A stretch of DNA of 64,000 bases from Eopsaltria australis (GCA_034509425.1 JAVTVJ010000542.1:434001-498000), one strand, 5' to 3'; shown: positions 27,001-36,253, counted from the stretch's first letter. The notes: generated by a model not told the origin, from the letters alone. A program made the numbers and translations.

Positions 27001-28353
27001 ATAAAGCCAGCTTTGGGCAGGCGTGGGACTTCTCCTCCCTGCAATAATTCTGCCTCAGTGCTTGCTTTGGTTTGGATCAGAGCAGTGTACACAGAGAGCA
27101 AGCAGGAAGGATGGACAGCTGAGCTGGCTCCAGGAGCAGTTCTTAGGAATCACAGATCTGCTGCTGTTCCTGGAAGTTTGATCTTGGTTTTACCTTCTGG
27201 ACAGGGAGCAGTCACCCAGCACAGGGGCACAGCCTGGTGTGAGTGGGGACCTGCCAGTGTCAGCGCAGACTGCAGGGAGTGGGGAGAGGAGAAATTGCTG
27301 CTTCTGCCTGTGCTGGGTCTGTCCCTGCATGGAGTGATGGAAGTTTCAGTGCTGTGTGGCTGTTCTGGGGCAGATGGACCTCAGCTCCTTGTTCAGGCTG
27401 GAGAGAATGGCTCTGCTGTGGGTTCCTGACCCCGAAATCTTCACACTTGTTGGACTGAAAAGAAATTTGGCTTCCTCCACTGAGCAGTCACCAAGAGAGC
27501 TGCTTCCTCAGGGTCTCCCTCCAGCTTTGTCACTTGTTTTATGCAATGATGCTCAGCTGAGAGCACACAGAACACATCCCCATACAGATGGGGCTCACCT
27601 TACTTGAGGTGCCTGCCTTGGACCTTGTCAGAGGAGAGGTTTTCAGGGTGCAGAGTGACTTCCCTGTGCTCTCTGCATGACACTTCTGTCTCACTGTGCA
27701 GCCCTCAGGATGATGGGTCTGTACTTCAGCACTTCCCTTAATTCCATGCTGGAAAAGGAGACTGAGATTTTTTTCAAACTGCATCACCCTTTCCCTCTCT
27801 TTATTTCCCTTTCCCCCCCTTGTTTCCTCCTTTTCCCTCCTTGTTTCCTTCTCTTTCCCCTGTTTCCCCCTTTTCCCACCCTTATTTGCCTTCCCCCCTT
27901 GTTTTCCCTTTTCCTCCTTGTTTTCCCTTTACTCCTCTTTATGCTCCCCCTCCTTCCTTTCACTTTATTCCAGTGCCCAGATCTCAGACTGGGAAATTGC
28001 AAACTCTGCTTTTGCAGCAGCTTCTCCCCTCCCCTGTGAATCCAAGCAGGTCCACCCACACCTGCAGCCTCCTTCCCTTATGTTTGGCCTCCCTGACTAA
28101 AACCCCTTCCTTCTCCTGCCCTCCCCCTGCTCCGTGGCGATGCTGGGATTCAGCTCCTGCAGCTCTGGTTCCCCCCACAGCCGAGGAGGGGCCCCCCCTG
28201 CACTCAGACCTGTCCTACTACTCCTACGAGTACGACCCCGACGCCTTCGCCGCGGAGCCCGACGTGTTCGAGGTGGTGGCAGAGCTGAGCACGGCCAGCT
28301 CCTTCAGGGAAGGGGACAGCGACCAGGGAGAGGCCACCACGGCAGAATGGTGA
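1..28353 (+). CDS. CPAMD8: CPAMD8, C3 and PZP-like alpha-2-macroglobulin domain protein 8 (3' half, partial)
   Basis: Alpha-2-macroglobulin/complement C3-C5 family protein, secreted or membrane-associated; in people it is linked to anterior eye development. Exons read: 1-44, 656-809, 1372-1514, 1965-2016, 2730-3028, 3388-3613, 4159-4335, 7156-7237, 8620-8776, 9221-9295, 11138-11303, 12391-12477, 13028-13164, 13495-13650, 14035-14097, 14470-14708, 17185-17272, 21036-21110, 21718-21823, 21908-22018, 22633-22845, 23281-23355, 28181-28353. All join in frame with GT/AG borders and give about 1031 residues with no stop. Order: MG7-like start, FAMeT-like domain (2730-3613), thioester domain with GCGEQN (4159-14097), C-terminal receptor-binding-like region (14470-22018), Kazal domain, acidic tail. 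The Kazal domain after an A2M-type core distinguishes CPAMD8 from A2M, CD109 and C3. The 5' half (bait region and first MG domains) lies left of the window. Exon phases and domain order support an intact, functional gene. Confidence 0.95.
2730..3613 (+). CDS. CPAMD8: CPAMD8 exons 5-6 of the window: FAMeT-like (Methyltransf_FA) domain
   Basis: Two exons (2730-3028 and 3388-3613) encode the segment inserted between the MG7-like and thioester regions. Visible motifs are [29 protein letters not shown] and [13 protein letters not shown], which fit the farnesoic acid O-methyltransferase-like fold (a sugar- or ligand-binding-type beta sandwich) known in CPAMD8. The domain name reflects insect homologues; no methyltransferase activity is implied. 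The exon pair is phase-compatible with its neighbours and has no stop. Confidence 0.8.
4159..4335 (+). CDS. CPAMD8: CPAMD8 thioester exon (GCGEQN motif)
   Basis: This exon carries the canonical thioester sequence GCGEQN at 4215-4232, followed by [14 protein letters not shown]. In the family, the Cys and Gln side chains form an internal beta-Cys-gamma-Glu thioester that can covalently attach the protein to targets after activation. All motif residues are present, so this bird protein should keep thioester chemistry. The acceptor is at 4157-4158 and the donor at 4336-4337. Confidence 0.93.
4336..7155 (+). other. CPAMD8 intron (2.8 kb) after the thioester exon
   Basis: No coding sequence recognised. 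The intron holds an old minus-strand CR1 fragment near 5.74-5.85 kb; the rest is AT-rich unique-looking sequence. Short ORFs here show no family resemblance and match no conserved part of CPAMD8. Confidence 0.6.
5739..5850 (-). repeat. CR1 LINE 3'-end fragment
   Basis: The stretch reading CACAAAATATCCTGGGTTGG and continuing into AAGGGATCATCAAGTCCAGC is the reverse complement of the typical avian CR1 3' end. It is diverged and truncated, so it is probably old. Confidence 0.75.
11304..11740 (+). repeat. 39-bp minisatellite starting exactly at a CPAMD8 splice donor
   Basis: Units begin GTAGGGACTGCCAGCACCCT (or GCAGGG...) and end CACCCAAG. Unit starts fall at 11304, 11343, 11382, 11421, 11460, 11499, 11538, 11577 and 11616, each exactly 39 bp apart, followed by shorter degenerate units with GT at 11672, 11694 and 11716. 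The first unit start is the donor of the exon 11138-11303. Each unit therefore repeats a copy of the exon-intron junction. The reading frame of the exon stays open through the array to a TAA at 11612-11614. Confidence 0.95.
11993..12090 (-). repeat. CR1 LINE 3'-end fragment
   Basis: AGAATCACAGAATATCCTGA followed by a diverged ...AAGGGATCAGCTCCTGAGTG is a reverse-oriented CR1 tail inside the CPAMD8 intron 11304-12390. It is related to the copy near 5.74 kb. Confidence 0.75.
15238..15357. repeat. Imperfect ~31-bp tandem repeat, about 4 copies
   Basis: Repeated phrases AAATTCTGGCTCCCTTATCAG, AAACTCTGGCTCTCCTATCAG and variants lie head to tail inside a CPAMD8 intron. No coding role is seen. Confidence 0.8.
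15834..15925. repeat. Imperfect ~30-bp tandem repeat, 3 copies
   Basis: Three head-to-tail copies of a unit built on TTCTGAGCTGGGGGTGTTCT, inside a CPAMD8 intron. Confidence 0.8.
17276..17392 (+). repeat. (GGGATT)n-type G-rich repeat next to a CPAMD8 splice donor
   Basis: Runs of GGGATT and GGGATGGGCTGGGATCCATG begin a few bases after the donor at 17273. G triplets close to a donor commonly act as intronic splicing enhancers, and the strand could form G-quadruplexes. The tract is immediately downstream of the exon 17185-17272. Confidence 0.85.
19034..19142 (+). repeat. CR1 LINE fragment
   Basis: Contains GGCTGGACAGGGCTTGGAGC and TCCCTTCCAACCCAAACCAT, both standard phrases of the avian CR1 3' region, in sense orientation. 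The 3' terminal octamer repeats are missing. Confidence 0.85.
19774..19842. repeat. (AAT)n-like microsatellite
   Basis: Irregular run of ATAATAATAATG-type units; simple sequence in an intron. Confidence 0.85.
19897..20045. repeat. A-rich (CAAA)n low-complexity tract
   Basis: About 150 bases almost free of G and T, made of A runs broken by C and CC. Simple sequence without coding content. Confidence 0.85.
22633..22845 (+). CDS. CPAMD8: CPAMD8 Kazal-domain exon
   Basis: One exon encodes a Kazal domain with spacing C-x3-C-x7-C-x10-C-x6-C and the signature [14 protein letters not shown]. Kazal domains are serine-protease-inhibitor or follistatin-type modules. By analogy with ovomucoid, the P1 residue is the second after Cys2, which here is Tyr (C-G-Y-D). 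A short Cys-containing linker ([16 protein letters not shown]) precedes it. An inhibitory role is not shown by sequence alone. Confidence 0.9.
24203..24237. repeat. (ATTTA)n microsatellite
   Basis: About seven pentamers of TTTAA/ATTTA in the last large CPAMD8 intron. Confidence 0.9.
27780..27965 (+). repeat. Polypyrimidine tract (CCCTTTTCC-like units)
   Basis: About 185 bases very rich in C and T with recurring CCCTTGTTTCC/CCCTTTTCCC phrases. It sits about 215 bases upstream of the last coding exon of CPAMD8. Confidence 0.85.
28181..28353 (+). CDS. CPAMD8: CPAMD8 terminal coding exon: acidic, Tyr-rich tail
   Basis: The exon encodes the C-terminus after the Kazal domain, with [16 protein letters not shown] and a Glu/Asp-rich remainder, ending at TGA 28351-28353 if read through (last residue Trp). 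A good donor (TG|GTGAGC at 28349/28350) also exists. Joined to the acceptor at 28962-28963 it rebuilds TGA from TG+A, removing only the final Trp. Tyr flanked by acidic residues resembles tyrosine-sulfation sites. Low-complexity tails of this kind are poorly conserved, so the assignment rests on frame and phase. Confidence 0.85.
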
Positions 28354-28648
28354 GCCCACAGTGGGGCAGGGAGCTGCTCTGAGCCAGCCTGTGCTGTCCT
28401 TGTGCTGGCTCAACGGTCAGTTCCCCTAAAAAAGGGTTTTTTTACAGCTGTTTAGGGGTCGGTGGGAATGGGATCTTGCTGGGGCAGCTGGAAAAGGCTC
28501 CGTGACCTCAGTGGCTTCATCCCCAGGGGAGCAAGTGATGCTTTCACTTGGTGTGGTCAGCTGGAGCAGAGGAGGCTCTTCATCACAGTCTCATGAGGGG
28601 GAGAGGAGGGATGGACCCTGAGCTCTGTTCTGGGACAGGAGCCCAGGA

Positions 28649-28866
28649 AGGGCTGGAGCTGTGTCAGGGCTTGGGATGGATCTCAGGGAAAGGTTCTTCC
28701 CCCCGAGGCTGCTGGGGCACTGCCCAGGCTCCCCAGGGAATGGTCCCGGCCCCGAGGCTGCCAGAGCTCCAGGAGCTCCCAGGGATGCTCAGGGTGGGAT
28801 TGTTGGGGTGTCTGTGCAGGGCCAGGGGTTGGATTTGATGATCCCTGAGGGTCCCTCCCAGCTCTG
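28649..28866 (+). repeat. CR1 LINE fragment, young-looking subfamily
   Basis: Sense CR1 3' region with GGCTTGGGATGGATCTCAGG and the phrase CCAGGCTCCCCAGGGAATGG, ending in GATGATCCCTGAGGGTCCCT. It is nearly identical to the copies at 39.28-39.51 kb (reverse) and 52.97-53.19 kb. Confidence 0.92.
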
Positions 28867-28963
28867 TGACCTTTGCAGCTTTTCCCTGCCCAGGCTCGGT
28901 GATGTCTCACCAAGGTTCATCACAACAAAGTGACTTTTCTTCCCTGTGTTCTCTTCCCAACAG

Positions 28964-29430
28964 AAATCCATAATTTAAATCACGAGAAGAGGCTCAGAAT
29001 CGACTCCTGTATGAGTTTGCTCCTCCAGATGACCTGCTGCACAACAGAACCTGAATGATGACTACTTCTGGTGCCCCCAGAACTGTGGGCTTTGCTGCCC
29101 CACGGGGCAGATCTGGAGCTCTAAGGGGGACACTCAGTGTTATTTTTCTGTCCATTTTCCTGCCTCCTGTGCATCCTCTTTGGAGCCCTTCCAGTGATGG
29201 GAGACCAATATGCTGTGCCCTACTAGGTGAGAAAAATAGGGGCTGGAATTCAAACCCATAGAGCATTTCCAAGTGTTTTCTCTGCTATCAGGATATCCTG
29301 CAAATGCCATTTCCTAGCTACACTTAGAAGCTAAGTCCAGGCCTTGTGCTTAGCTGAACTGCTGTTTGAGGAAGGATGGCTGAGAAGCTTTTTGCTCCAA
29401 TTATAATAATAAACATCAGTGTGTTTTGCC
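28964..29430 (+). terminator. CPAMD8: Probable CPAMD8 3' UTR exon with poly(A) signal
   Basis: An acceptor (CTCTTCCCAACAG) ends at 28963 and the downstream sequence has stops in every useful frame, so it is best read as 3' UTR. AATAAA at 29408-29413 is a plausible poly(A) signal. Transcript data would be needed to fix the end. Confidence 0.5.
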
Positions 29431-32400
29431 AATTCTGACCCAGCAAGAGGCTCCTCATCTTCCCCAGCCCATCAGTCTGCATGCACCCAGAAACACCTCC
29501 CTGTGGCTCCACAGTTCAGGGAAGCTCTTGGGAGGTCCATTTTACCTGAGAAAACTGAAATCCACTGCCAGGGCTGAAAGGCTTCGTGTCTGCTGCTGTT
29601 TGCAGCCCCAGCAGTGGCAGGGATGAGGTGGGGGAGCCCCCTCTGTGTTGCACTACGTGCTGACAGGGGCTGCCTGCAGCCTTCTCAGCCCCTTTCCTCC
29701 TCAAAGCCTGGCCTGAAAACGAACCTGGCTGAGGCACAGCCCTTTGAAATGTCTGCCTGGCTTCACCAAACCCTTTTATTCAGCTCCCACTGGCATCCAG
29801 CACAGCGTGTTCTGCTCCTGGTGCTCCCTGCCCAGGCCCTGGACCAATCCCTGGTGTCACAGGCTGGACTCCCTCGGTCTGACCTGCCCCAAGCAACGTG
29901 GCAAAACTTAAAAAGAAAAGCTTTGTGTTTCCAAAAGTGCAGGAGCCAAGATTTTTCTGAGTTTCCCTTCCTGCCTGGAGCAGCATTGTTCTCTTTGGAG
30001 GAGTTACATGCAATTGCCTCTTGCAAAACAGTGTTAATATTTTATCTTCCCACTTCTATTGTTACCAGGACCCAGAGCAGGGTGGAAACTCCTTTTGAGG
30101 GTGTTTATTGGTGAATGGAAACAGAAAAAAAAAGCCCAGCTCCATTCATTTTTAAGGCTTGTTTACACAGGAACCATGACAAGAATATATCCCAGTATAG
30201 ACATTCCATTCCAGAATAAAGGCAAGTTTATTCCAGAAAAATGTCCACATGGGGACAACCAGGAGGTATCCTAGAGGTTGGGCATGTGTAATTTCCAGTC
30301 CTTTTTGTCTGGGGCCAGGCATTTGCAGAATGCAGCTGACATGATGAAGGTCTGGGTCTTGAAGTTCCCAGGAATTTCAGAGCTGCCTCGTTGGCAGCTT
30401 TGCCAGCCCAGCCTTCCCTCGTGGCTACTCCCAGGCTCCTGCCCGGGGCTGAGGGTCCTGCCCCGTGCCTGGGCTGTGCAGGGGCAGATCCTGCCCTCAG
30501 CCTGGCAGCTGCATTCCTGCCTGGCAGGTAGATAAATGCCTTTAAACTGAATTCCACCTCCTGCAAGCAACTGTGCTGGCAGGCACTGGCTATTGTGTAC
30601 ACACAGGGCTGAGCCAGTATTTATCCCTGGGTAAATGACAGGCCTAGTGTGAGCTGCAACAAGATTGCTTTTTTTCTTTTTTTTTCCTTTTTCTAAAACC
30701 CAAAAGTGCACGATACAAACCCTGCTGTTTGCTGGTTCAGGCTGCAGCTGATCAGTGCTGTGAATTGGGAGAATGAGGCATGTGGTCACCCTGGGAATGT
30801 CTGTGAGTGGCTTCATGCAGGAGGTGGGAGCTGTGTTCTGGATTCCTCACTCCCCTGTCCTCAGTCCCTTTCTGGCTTTCCTTCCCTGCTCTCTCTCACC
30901 CATGGAATGCTTCTGGAGAGATGTTTGAAGTTATTTTTTATTGCTTGGTCCTCTCACAGGTCCTTGGGCACTCAGACCTCCCCCTGGGGATGGGGAGGTG
31001 AGGGTGGAGAGTTCCAGCTGAGAATTAAACGTGCCTTTCTTCACTTTCCTCAGGCTCTGGGACATGCAATGTCCTAATTCCAGCTGCAGACATGCCCCCG
31101 TTGCTGCCAGGTAAATAATTCCTGCTGGTGGTGCCAGCCCATCAATCAGGGCCTTGTCTGAGGGGTCTCTGTGCCAGTGCTTCAGGCAGGGGAGTCTGGC
31201 TCCTGTTTTACAATTCAAAGTAAAACCAGAGAGCCCTGGACCCTCAGAAAGCAAAGCTTTGATGTCCTCAGAGGCAGGCAGAGCAGAGCAGTGCATGGGA
31301 GGGGATGGGACAGGATTTCTGGATCCTGACTTCACCCCCAGTGCTTCTTCCCATCCTTGGCACTTCCAGCCCCTCTGCCCTTGGCAGCCTCTGCCTCTCC
31401 CTGCTCTTGCTACACCAAACCAGCTCCTCTGTGTAGCTAAAAACAAAAAAGGTGATTTTATTTAAGGAACTGAATCAAAGAATTTGCAGTTACACCACTG
31501 GGGCTCCCTTTTCCCCACTATCACAGGAATAAAGGAGCAGGACTCTGTTCCCTTCTCTACCCCAGCTGAGGGTCCAGAGCTTTCCCCTGTCCCACATTTG
31601 CTGTTCATGTTTCTTGTAACCATCATTAATTCTTATCTAGGGGGAAAAATAATAGATTATTTATCCTCTATTCTTCAACATCCAGCTTGGAATACAGAAA
31701 CTTTAGGACTGGATCCCTGAGCAGCCCTGGACACAGCTCAGCTGTGCAGACCCAAAGCCATTCCCAGGCTTTGGCCCAGTTCTGCCTCTGAAGCTGATCA
31801 GCCTCCCTCCTCCTGCCCCTGAGAGCACAAGGACATCTCAGGCTCCCACTTTGTGCCCCTCAGCCAGTCAGTTTAGAGAGAAGGATTGATTTTATTTTGC
31901 TTTTCCACCAAGGAAAAGACCAGCTGGTGCTGGAAAGCCAAGGCCAACATGGCCAGCAGCAGCAGCTGCTGCTTTGGGTTGTTCCTGGCTTAGAGACATT
32001 TGCCTCCCTCTGTCAGAGAGATGCTTCTCCTTTCCTTTTCCTGGTGGTCCCTCACTCAAAAGGAGAAAAGTGCCAGTGGGTTTGTAAGACACAGAAATTG
32101 CTCCTTCCACCGAGCTCTGTGACTGAAGAGCTGCAGCAGTGCTACTTATCAGTGATTGATGCTTGCAATCCTTTCAAGGAAATAAATATTTATATATTTG
32201 TAACTGTACATTATACAGAGTAATCATTACCATGGTATTTATTTTAAAGCAATAGTTCCCCTTGTTCTTTCTTGTCCTGTTTTGGTCTTGCCCCTTCCCC
32301 TCCTTAATCAGCCTCAGTAGAAAGCAAATACCAGAAGAATGTTCAGCTTGCTTGAAGAACATCCCTGACACACCAGCACTTGCTTTGCTCACCCTGACTG

Positions 32401-33633
32401 TTGACATTTAATGCACAATAACCTGGTTTTCATTATTGTGAATAGAGCAACTATTTAGAAAACCTCTACCAGCCTGGGTTTGGATTTGGGGTTTTTTTAG
32501 TCCCTGCTGTTTCTGACTGAGTGCCCAGCTTTGTGTTTCCCCAGCCTTTTGCCCCCCCCACACAGGTACACACAAACAGCTCTCTGACCAGTTGTTGGTT
32601 TGTTCACACACATCTTAGCAAGTCTGAGTCCAGAAAAGTGTTTGTTTTAGATTCTGATAAATATTTTATTAAAAACTGATTTTAAGACAATCCTCTCTGC
32701 CTCTTATTCACACCTTAGGCTGTCAAGCCTGTGCTGGGAAAACTAAAGAATGAAGGAGCTCTGAAGAGGTTTATTGCTCACTCTCTACCTGGCTGCTCAC
32801 AGGGCTGTGCCCCAGTTGTGTCTGAGAGATGAGCTGGCTGCATTTTGTCAGGTTTGCAGCAGGTTCCAATAAGCAACAAACCTGAGCATGTCTTTGATCA
32901 GAGACAGCTTTTGGCTGTGGGTGGCATTGCACGAAGGGAGTGTGGAGTACCAGAGGGTTTGCTCCATTCCTACTTTACTGTTTTCCTTCAAGAAACATCA
33001 TTTTTTTATACAAAATCCATTGATACAACCTTTGCCTCAAAGAAATGATGGGTACCAAGGGTCATTTGCAAAAACAGGGATGAGTGAATGGGGGTTTTAT
33101 ATCTGTTACCAACAGTGGGCTGACATTACTGGGGGGTTGCTTACAAATCAAGCTGAGAATGTTTTTGCTACACAAGCCAGTGCTCTGCACTCTCTTGACT
33201 AGTTCAGCTCAGGAGAGTGTCTTTTGTAGCATTTAGAAATTTGGTTTTGCAATGACTGCTCTTTTTCAGTTTGAGGGGAAGGGAATTTGCATTTAAGGAC
33301 AGTGAGCAAGGCAGGAGCGGGACTGGCAGGCAGAGAGCAGGCAGGTGAGGAACACCAGCCCCAGGTGTCTGGGTAGGAACATCCCTGGTGGTGTGTGGCC
33401 AGCTGAGAAGCTGCAGGCAGTGTCCCAGTAAAGGATGGGTGAGTCCAGCACTCAGCATCGTGTCTGGGCAGAGAATCCCAAACCCTGGGTTAGTTCAGCC
33501 TTATCTGTGCAGGCAGGGAAAGCACTTGGATCCTGGGAAATGCTGCTCTGGGTGAAACCCGTGCAATTCCAGTGTTGATTTCATCTTATCCCCACTGTGT
33601 GTGTGACTGGGAGCAGCGAGCTGGGCTGGAGCC
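29431..33633. other. Intergenic region between CPAMD8 and F2RL3 (convergent 3' ends)
   Basis: The two genes converge here. No conserved ORF, RNA gene or repeat family was recognised beyond simple A/T runs. The part next to 33.6 kb is probably F2RL3 3' UTR; a minus-strand AATAAA lies at 32770-32775. Confidence 0.5.
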
Positions 33634-35569
33634 TCACACCATGGAATGCTTGGAACGGGGCAGCGTTTCCTTGGAGGTCTTTAGGGAAGTGGTGGTGGTT
33701 TTCCTGCTGCCCCTGAAGATTCTCCTCCTCACCTTCTCCCGGAACTCCTCAGACACGTAGTAATAGACGAAGGGGTCGGCGCAGCTGTTGCAGGTGCTGA
33801 GGGCCAGGCTGACCATGTAGCTGAGGTACAGGCGGCCGTGCAGCCTCGAGCAGGGGCTGGAATAGTGCAGCAGCAGCAGGACATTGCTGGGGGCGTAGAA
33901 AACCACGAGGGTGATGACCACGAGGGCCGTGAGCTTGGCGGCGTGGCTGTAGCGGCCGCTGTGGCGCAGGAGAACCCGCAGCGCCGCGCCCGAGCTCAGC
34001 ACCAGCAGCAGCAGCGGCAGCAGGAAGGCGCAGGCGATCAGCACCACGAAATAATGGAAATAGAACCCATCGTCCTCGTGCCGGGGCAGGACGTCGTGGC
34101 ACAGCGTGAGGCCTGCCCCGAGCAGGGGGTACGACTGCTGCTGCAGGGTCAGGGGCAGCGTGAGGGCAGCGGAGCAGAGCCACACGGCAGCGCAGGTGAT
34201 GGCAGCCCAGGTGGGAGTGCGGAAAGCGCGGGAGGAGAAGGGGTGAGCCACGGCCAGGTAGCGGTCGATGCTGATGCAGGTGAGCAGCAGCACGGAGCAG
34301 TACATGTTGCCGTAGAAGAACGCCGTGGTGAGGCGGCACAGCCCCTCCCCGAAGGGCCAGTGGTTGCCCAGGAAGTAGTAGGAGATCTTGAAGGGCAGCA
34401 CTGCGGTGAGCAGCAGGTCTGCGGCCGCCAGGTTCATCAGGAACACGGTGGAGGCGAGGCGCTCGGCCCTGGTGGCCAGAACCCACAGGGCCAGCGCGTT
34501 GGCCGGCAGCCCCAGCAGGAACACCAGGCTGTACAGGCAGGGGATGAGCCGGACGGTGACAGCACTGCCCAGCCTGGCACGTGTGGCCTCGGGGATCAGC
34601 AGGTACGTGACGTTGTTCACCGTGGCCTGGTCCCCCGGGATGGCTCGGGGACACGGGGTGACCTCTGGTGTGGTGGCCTGGTCGTTGGTGATGTTCTGTG
34701 AGTAATCTGGGAGAGGAAGGCAGCTTTTTACTCACTGTCGTGGTTTTAGTGCCTAACCCAGGACACTCACTCAGCCTGTTACTCACTCAGCAGGGCAGGC
34801 TGGACACTCTCTGGAGGTTGCACACACATCTCACCCCAAAGGCTGCTCTTTGTCTTCTCTCTTGGGGTCCCTACAACTGGGAGAGTTCTGGAAAAGCTGT
34901 GGTGTGATGGGCAGGTAAAGCTGGCTGGCAGAGTTGGGTGTGCAGGAGCCACCCTCGGCCACCTTTCTGAGAACGTCCCCAGTTCCTTTGCCCTGTGGTT
35001 TCCCACAGCTCTCAATGGGCTGTGAGGCTCTACAGCCATCAGCAGGCCTGGGAATCCAGAGAAAATTCCTCTGTACAGCCATGAACAGGCCTGGGAATCC
35101 AGAGAAAATTCCTCTGTACAGCCACAAGCAGGCCTGGGAATCCAGAGAACAATTCCTCTGCCCAGCTTTCACAACAATCTGAAGGTCTGGAGCCACTCCA
35201 GGGTAAAGTCATGGCTCTGGGAGTCTAATTAGCTAAAGATTTGGCTTTCAAGTCCCTTCTGGTTTACTGATCCTCTATTTTTCCTTTCTCTTTCTAGTAT
35301 CTTCCACCCCAGCTTCTTTCTCTGCTGTATCACCTCTGTCAACCTCCTGCTTCAACCAGAGCCCATAAGAAGCTCAATCAGAGCATCCTCCCATGTGAAC
35401 TCATCATAAAATGAGTTTTCAGGGACTTTAAAAAGGTCCCAAACACCCAGTACTTTACCAAGCAGCAATTTGCACCCAAAGGCTCACACTCACCATCGTA
35501 GTCCGAGGCCAGGCAGAGTCCCCAGAGGGCACAGCAGAGCAGGAGCCGCCTGCTCCCGAGGGTCCCCAT
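33634..35569 (-). CDS. F2RL3: F2RL3, protease-activated receptor 4 (PAR4), complete
   Basis: Class A GPCR activated when thrombin or another protease cuts the N-terminus and unmasks a tethered ligand. Exon 1 is 35494-35569 (ATG at 35569; signal peptide MGTLGSRRLLLCCALWGLCL). Exon 2 is 33634-34706; the phase-1 junction makes Asp26. The 382-aa product is close to the 385 aa of human PAR4. Visible features: seven hydrophobic segments, DRY after TM3 (SIDRYLAVAHP), the PAR-family ECL2 motif CHDVLP, DPFVYYYVS at the end of TM7 and a Ser/Thr/Lys-rich tail. The predicted cleavage site is Arg46 in PCPR, giving new N-terminus AIPGDQ. N-glycosylation sites NIT and NVT flank it. A GTG codon at 34620 inside exon 2 is not the true start. 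The two-exon layout, with a signal-peptide exon and one large exon, is typical of PAR genes. Position between SIN3B and CPAMD8 matches human. Confidence 0.95.
34627..34647 (-). other. F2RL3: Predicted PAR4 cleavage site and tethered ligand (R46 / AIPGDQ)
   Basis: The codon for Arg46 is at 34645-34647 and AIPGDQ is encoded by 34627-34644. The PxPR context and the PG at ligand positions 3-4 align with human PAPR/GYPGQV. Cleavage by thrombin is inferred from family knowledge. Confidence 0.75.
35033..35165. repeat. 43-bp tandem repeat, 3 copies, in the F2RL3 intron
   Basis: Three head-to-tail copies built on CAGGCCTGGGAATCCAGAGA plus AAATTCCTCTGTACAGCCA, very similar to one another, inside the single 787-bp intron. 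Confidence 0.9.
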
Positions 35570-36100
35570 GCCAGGGCAGGGTCTGGTGCCACCCTCAGTG
35601 CCAGAGCTGTGTGGGAACAGCAGCATCAGTGGCCCTGCTCACGCATTTCCTCCTGCTGGCCCTTAACTCTCGGAAACAACGGGGCAGGATGGAGGAATGA
35701 GGGGCTGTCACCACCCAAACTCAGGCTGGACAACCCCAGCGTCAGAACAAGGGGCTGGGAGGAGCTTGTTTATCCAGACCCAAAGTGTTTCAGGGCTGCA
35801 CTTCATCCTCAGCGTGAGAGGATGGCTCAAGTGACTCATCTGGGTCTCCTTCCTGCTCTGGAATATTCCTGGAAATAACAAACGTGCTGGGGTTTGATGC
35901 AGCCTGCACACGGAAGGAGCCCACGCACCTCAGCCCATGGAAATGCTGAGCATCCTCCCACTGCAGAGACCTGAGTGCCTCTGTGGGTGAGCTGAGGTCT
36001 CTTATCAAACCCTGAGTCACAGCAGTTTCTGGTACTACAAACGGAGAGATATCCCAGATACCAGAGCTGCAGAGCACCCAGACCCCGCAGGGATTACGAG

Positions 36101-36253
36101 GGGCTCCTGCAGCCTCATGTTCTGGCCATGGAAGGGTTTGAGTGTCACTCTTGGGCTCCTGCAGCCTCGTGTTCTGGCCATGGAAGGGTTTGAGTGTCAC
36201 TCTTGGGCTCCTGCAGCCTCGTGTTCTGGCCATGGAAGGGTTTGAGTGTCAGC
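36101..36253. repeat. 52-bp tandem repeat, about 3 copies
   Basis: Units start GGGCTCCTGCAGCCTCATGT at 36101, 36153 and 36205 and include TCTGGCCATGGAAGGGTTTG. Copies are nearly identical; the last is partial. Confidence 0.93.

Larger units (their letters stand above)
23356..28180 (+). other. CPAMD8 last large coding intron (4.8 kb)
   Basis: No exon recognised. It holds an (AATTT)n microsatellite at 24203-24237 and a long pyrimidine-rich tract at 27780-27960 just upstream of the final coding exon. Several ORFs of 60-140 codons here have no recognisable family signature and lie in intron sequence. Confidence 0.6.

Noticed and set aside
27820..28353. 177-codon ORF running into the last CPAMD8 exon from upstream
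   Set aside because: The first part is translated pyrimidine tract; the real exon begins after the CCCCCCACAG acceptor at 28180.
34601..34620. GTG at 34620 as the F2RL3 start codon
   Set aside because: A proper ATG with signal peptide exists in the upstream exon 35494-35569 and splices in phase; a start at 34620 would lack the signal peptide and cleavage site.
33749..34786. 345-codon minus-strand ORF and 287-codon plus-strand ORF overlapping F2RL3
   Set aside because: Out-of-frame and antisense shadows of the GC-rich F2RL3 exon; Arg/Pro/Gly-rich composition and no domain.
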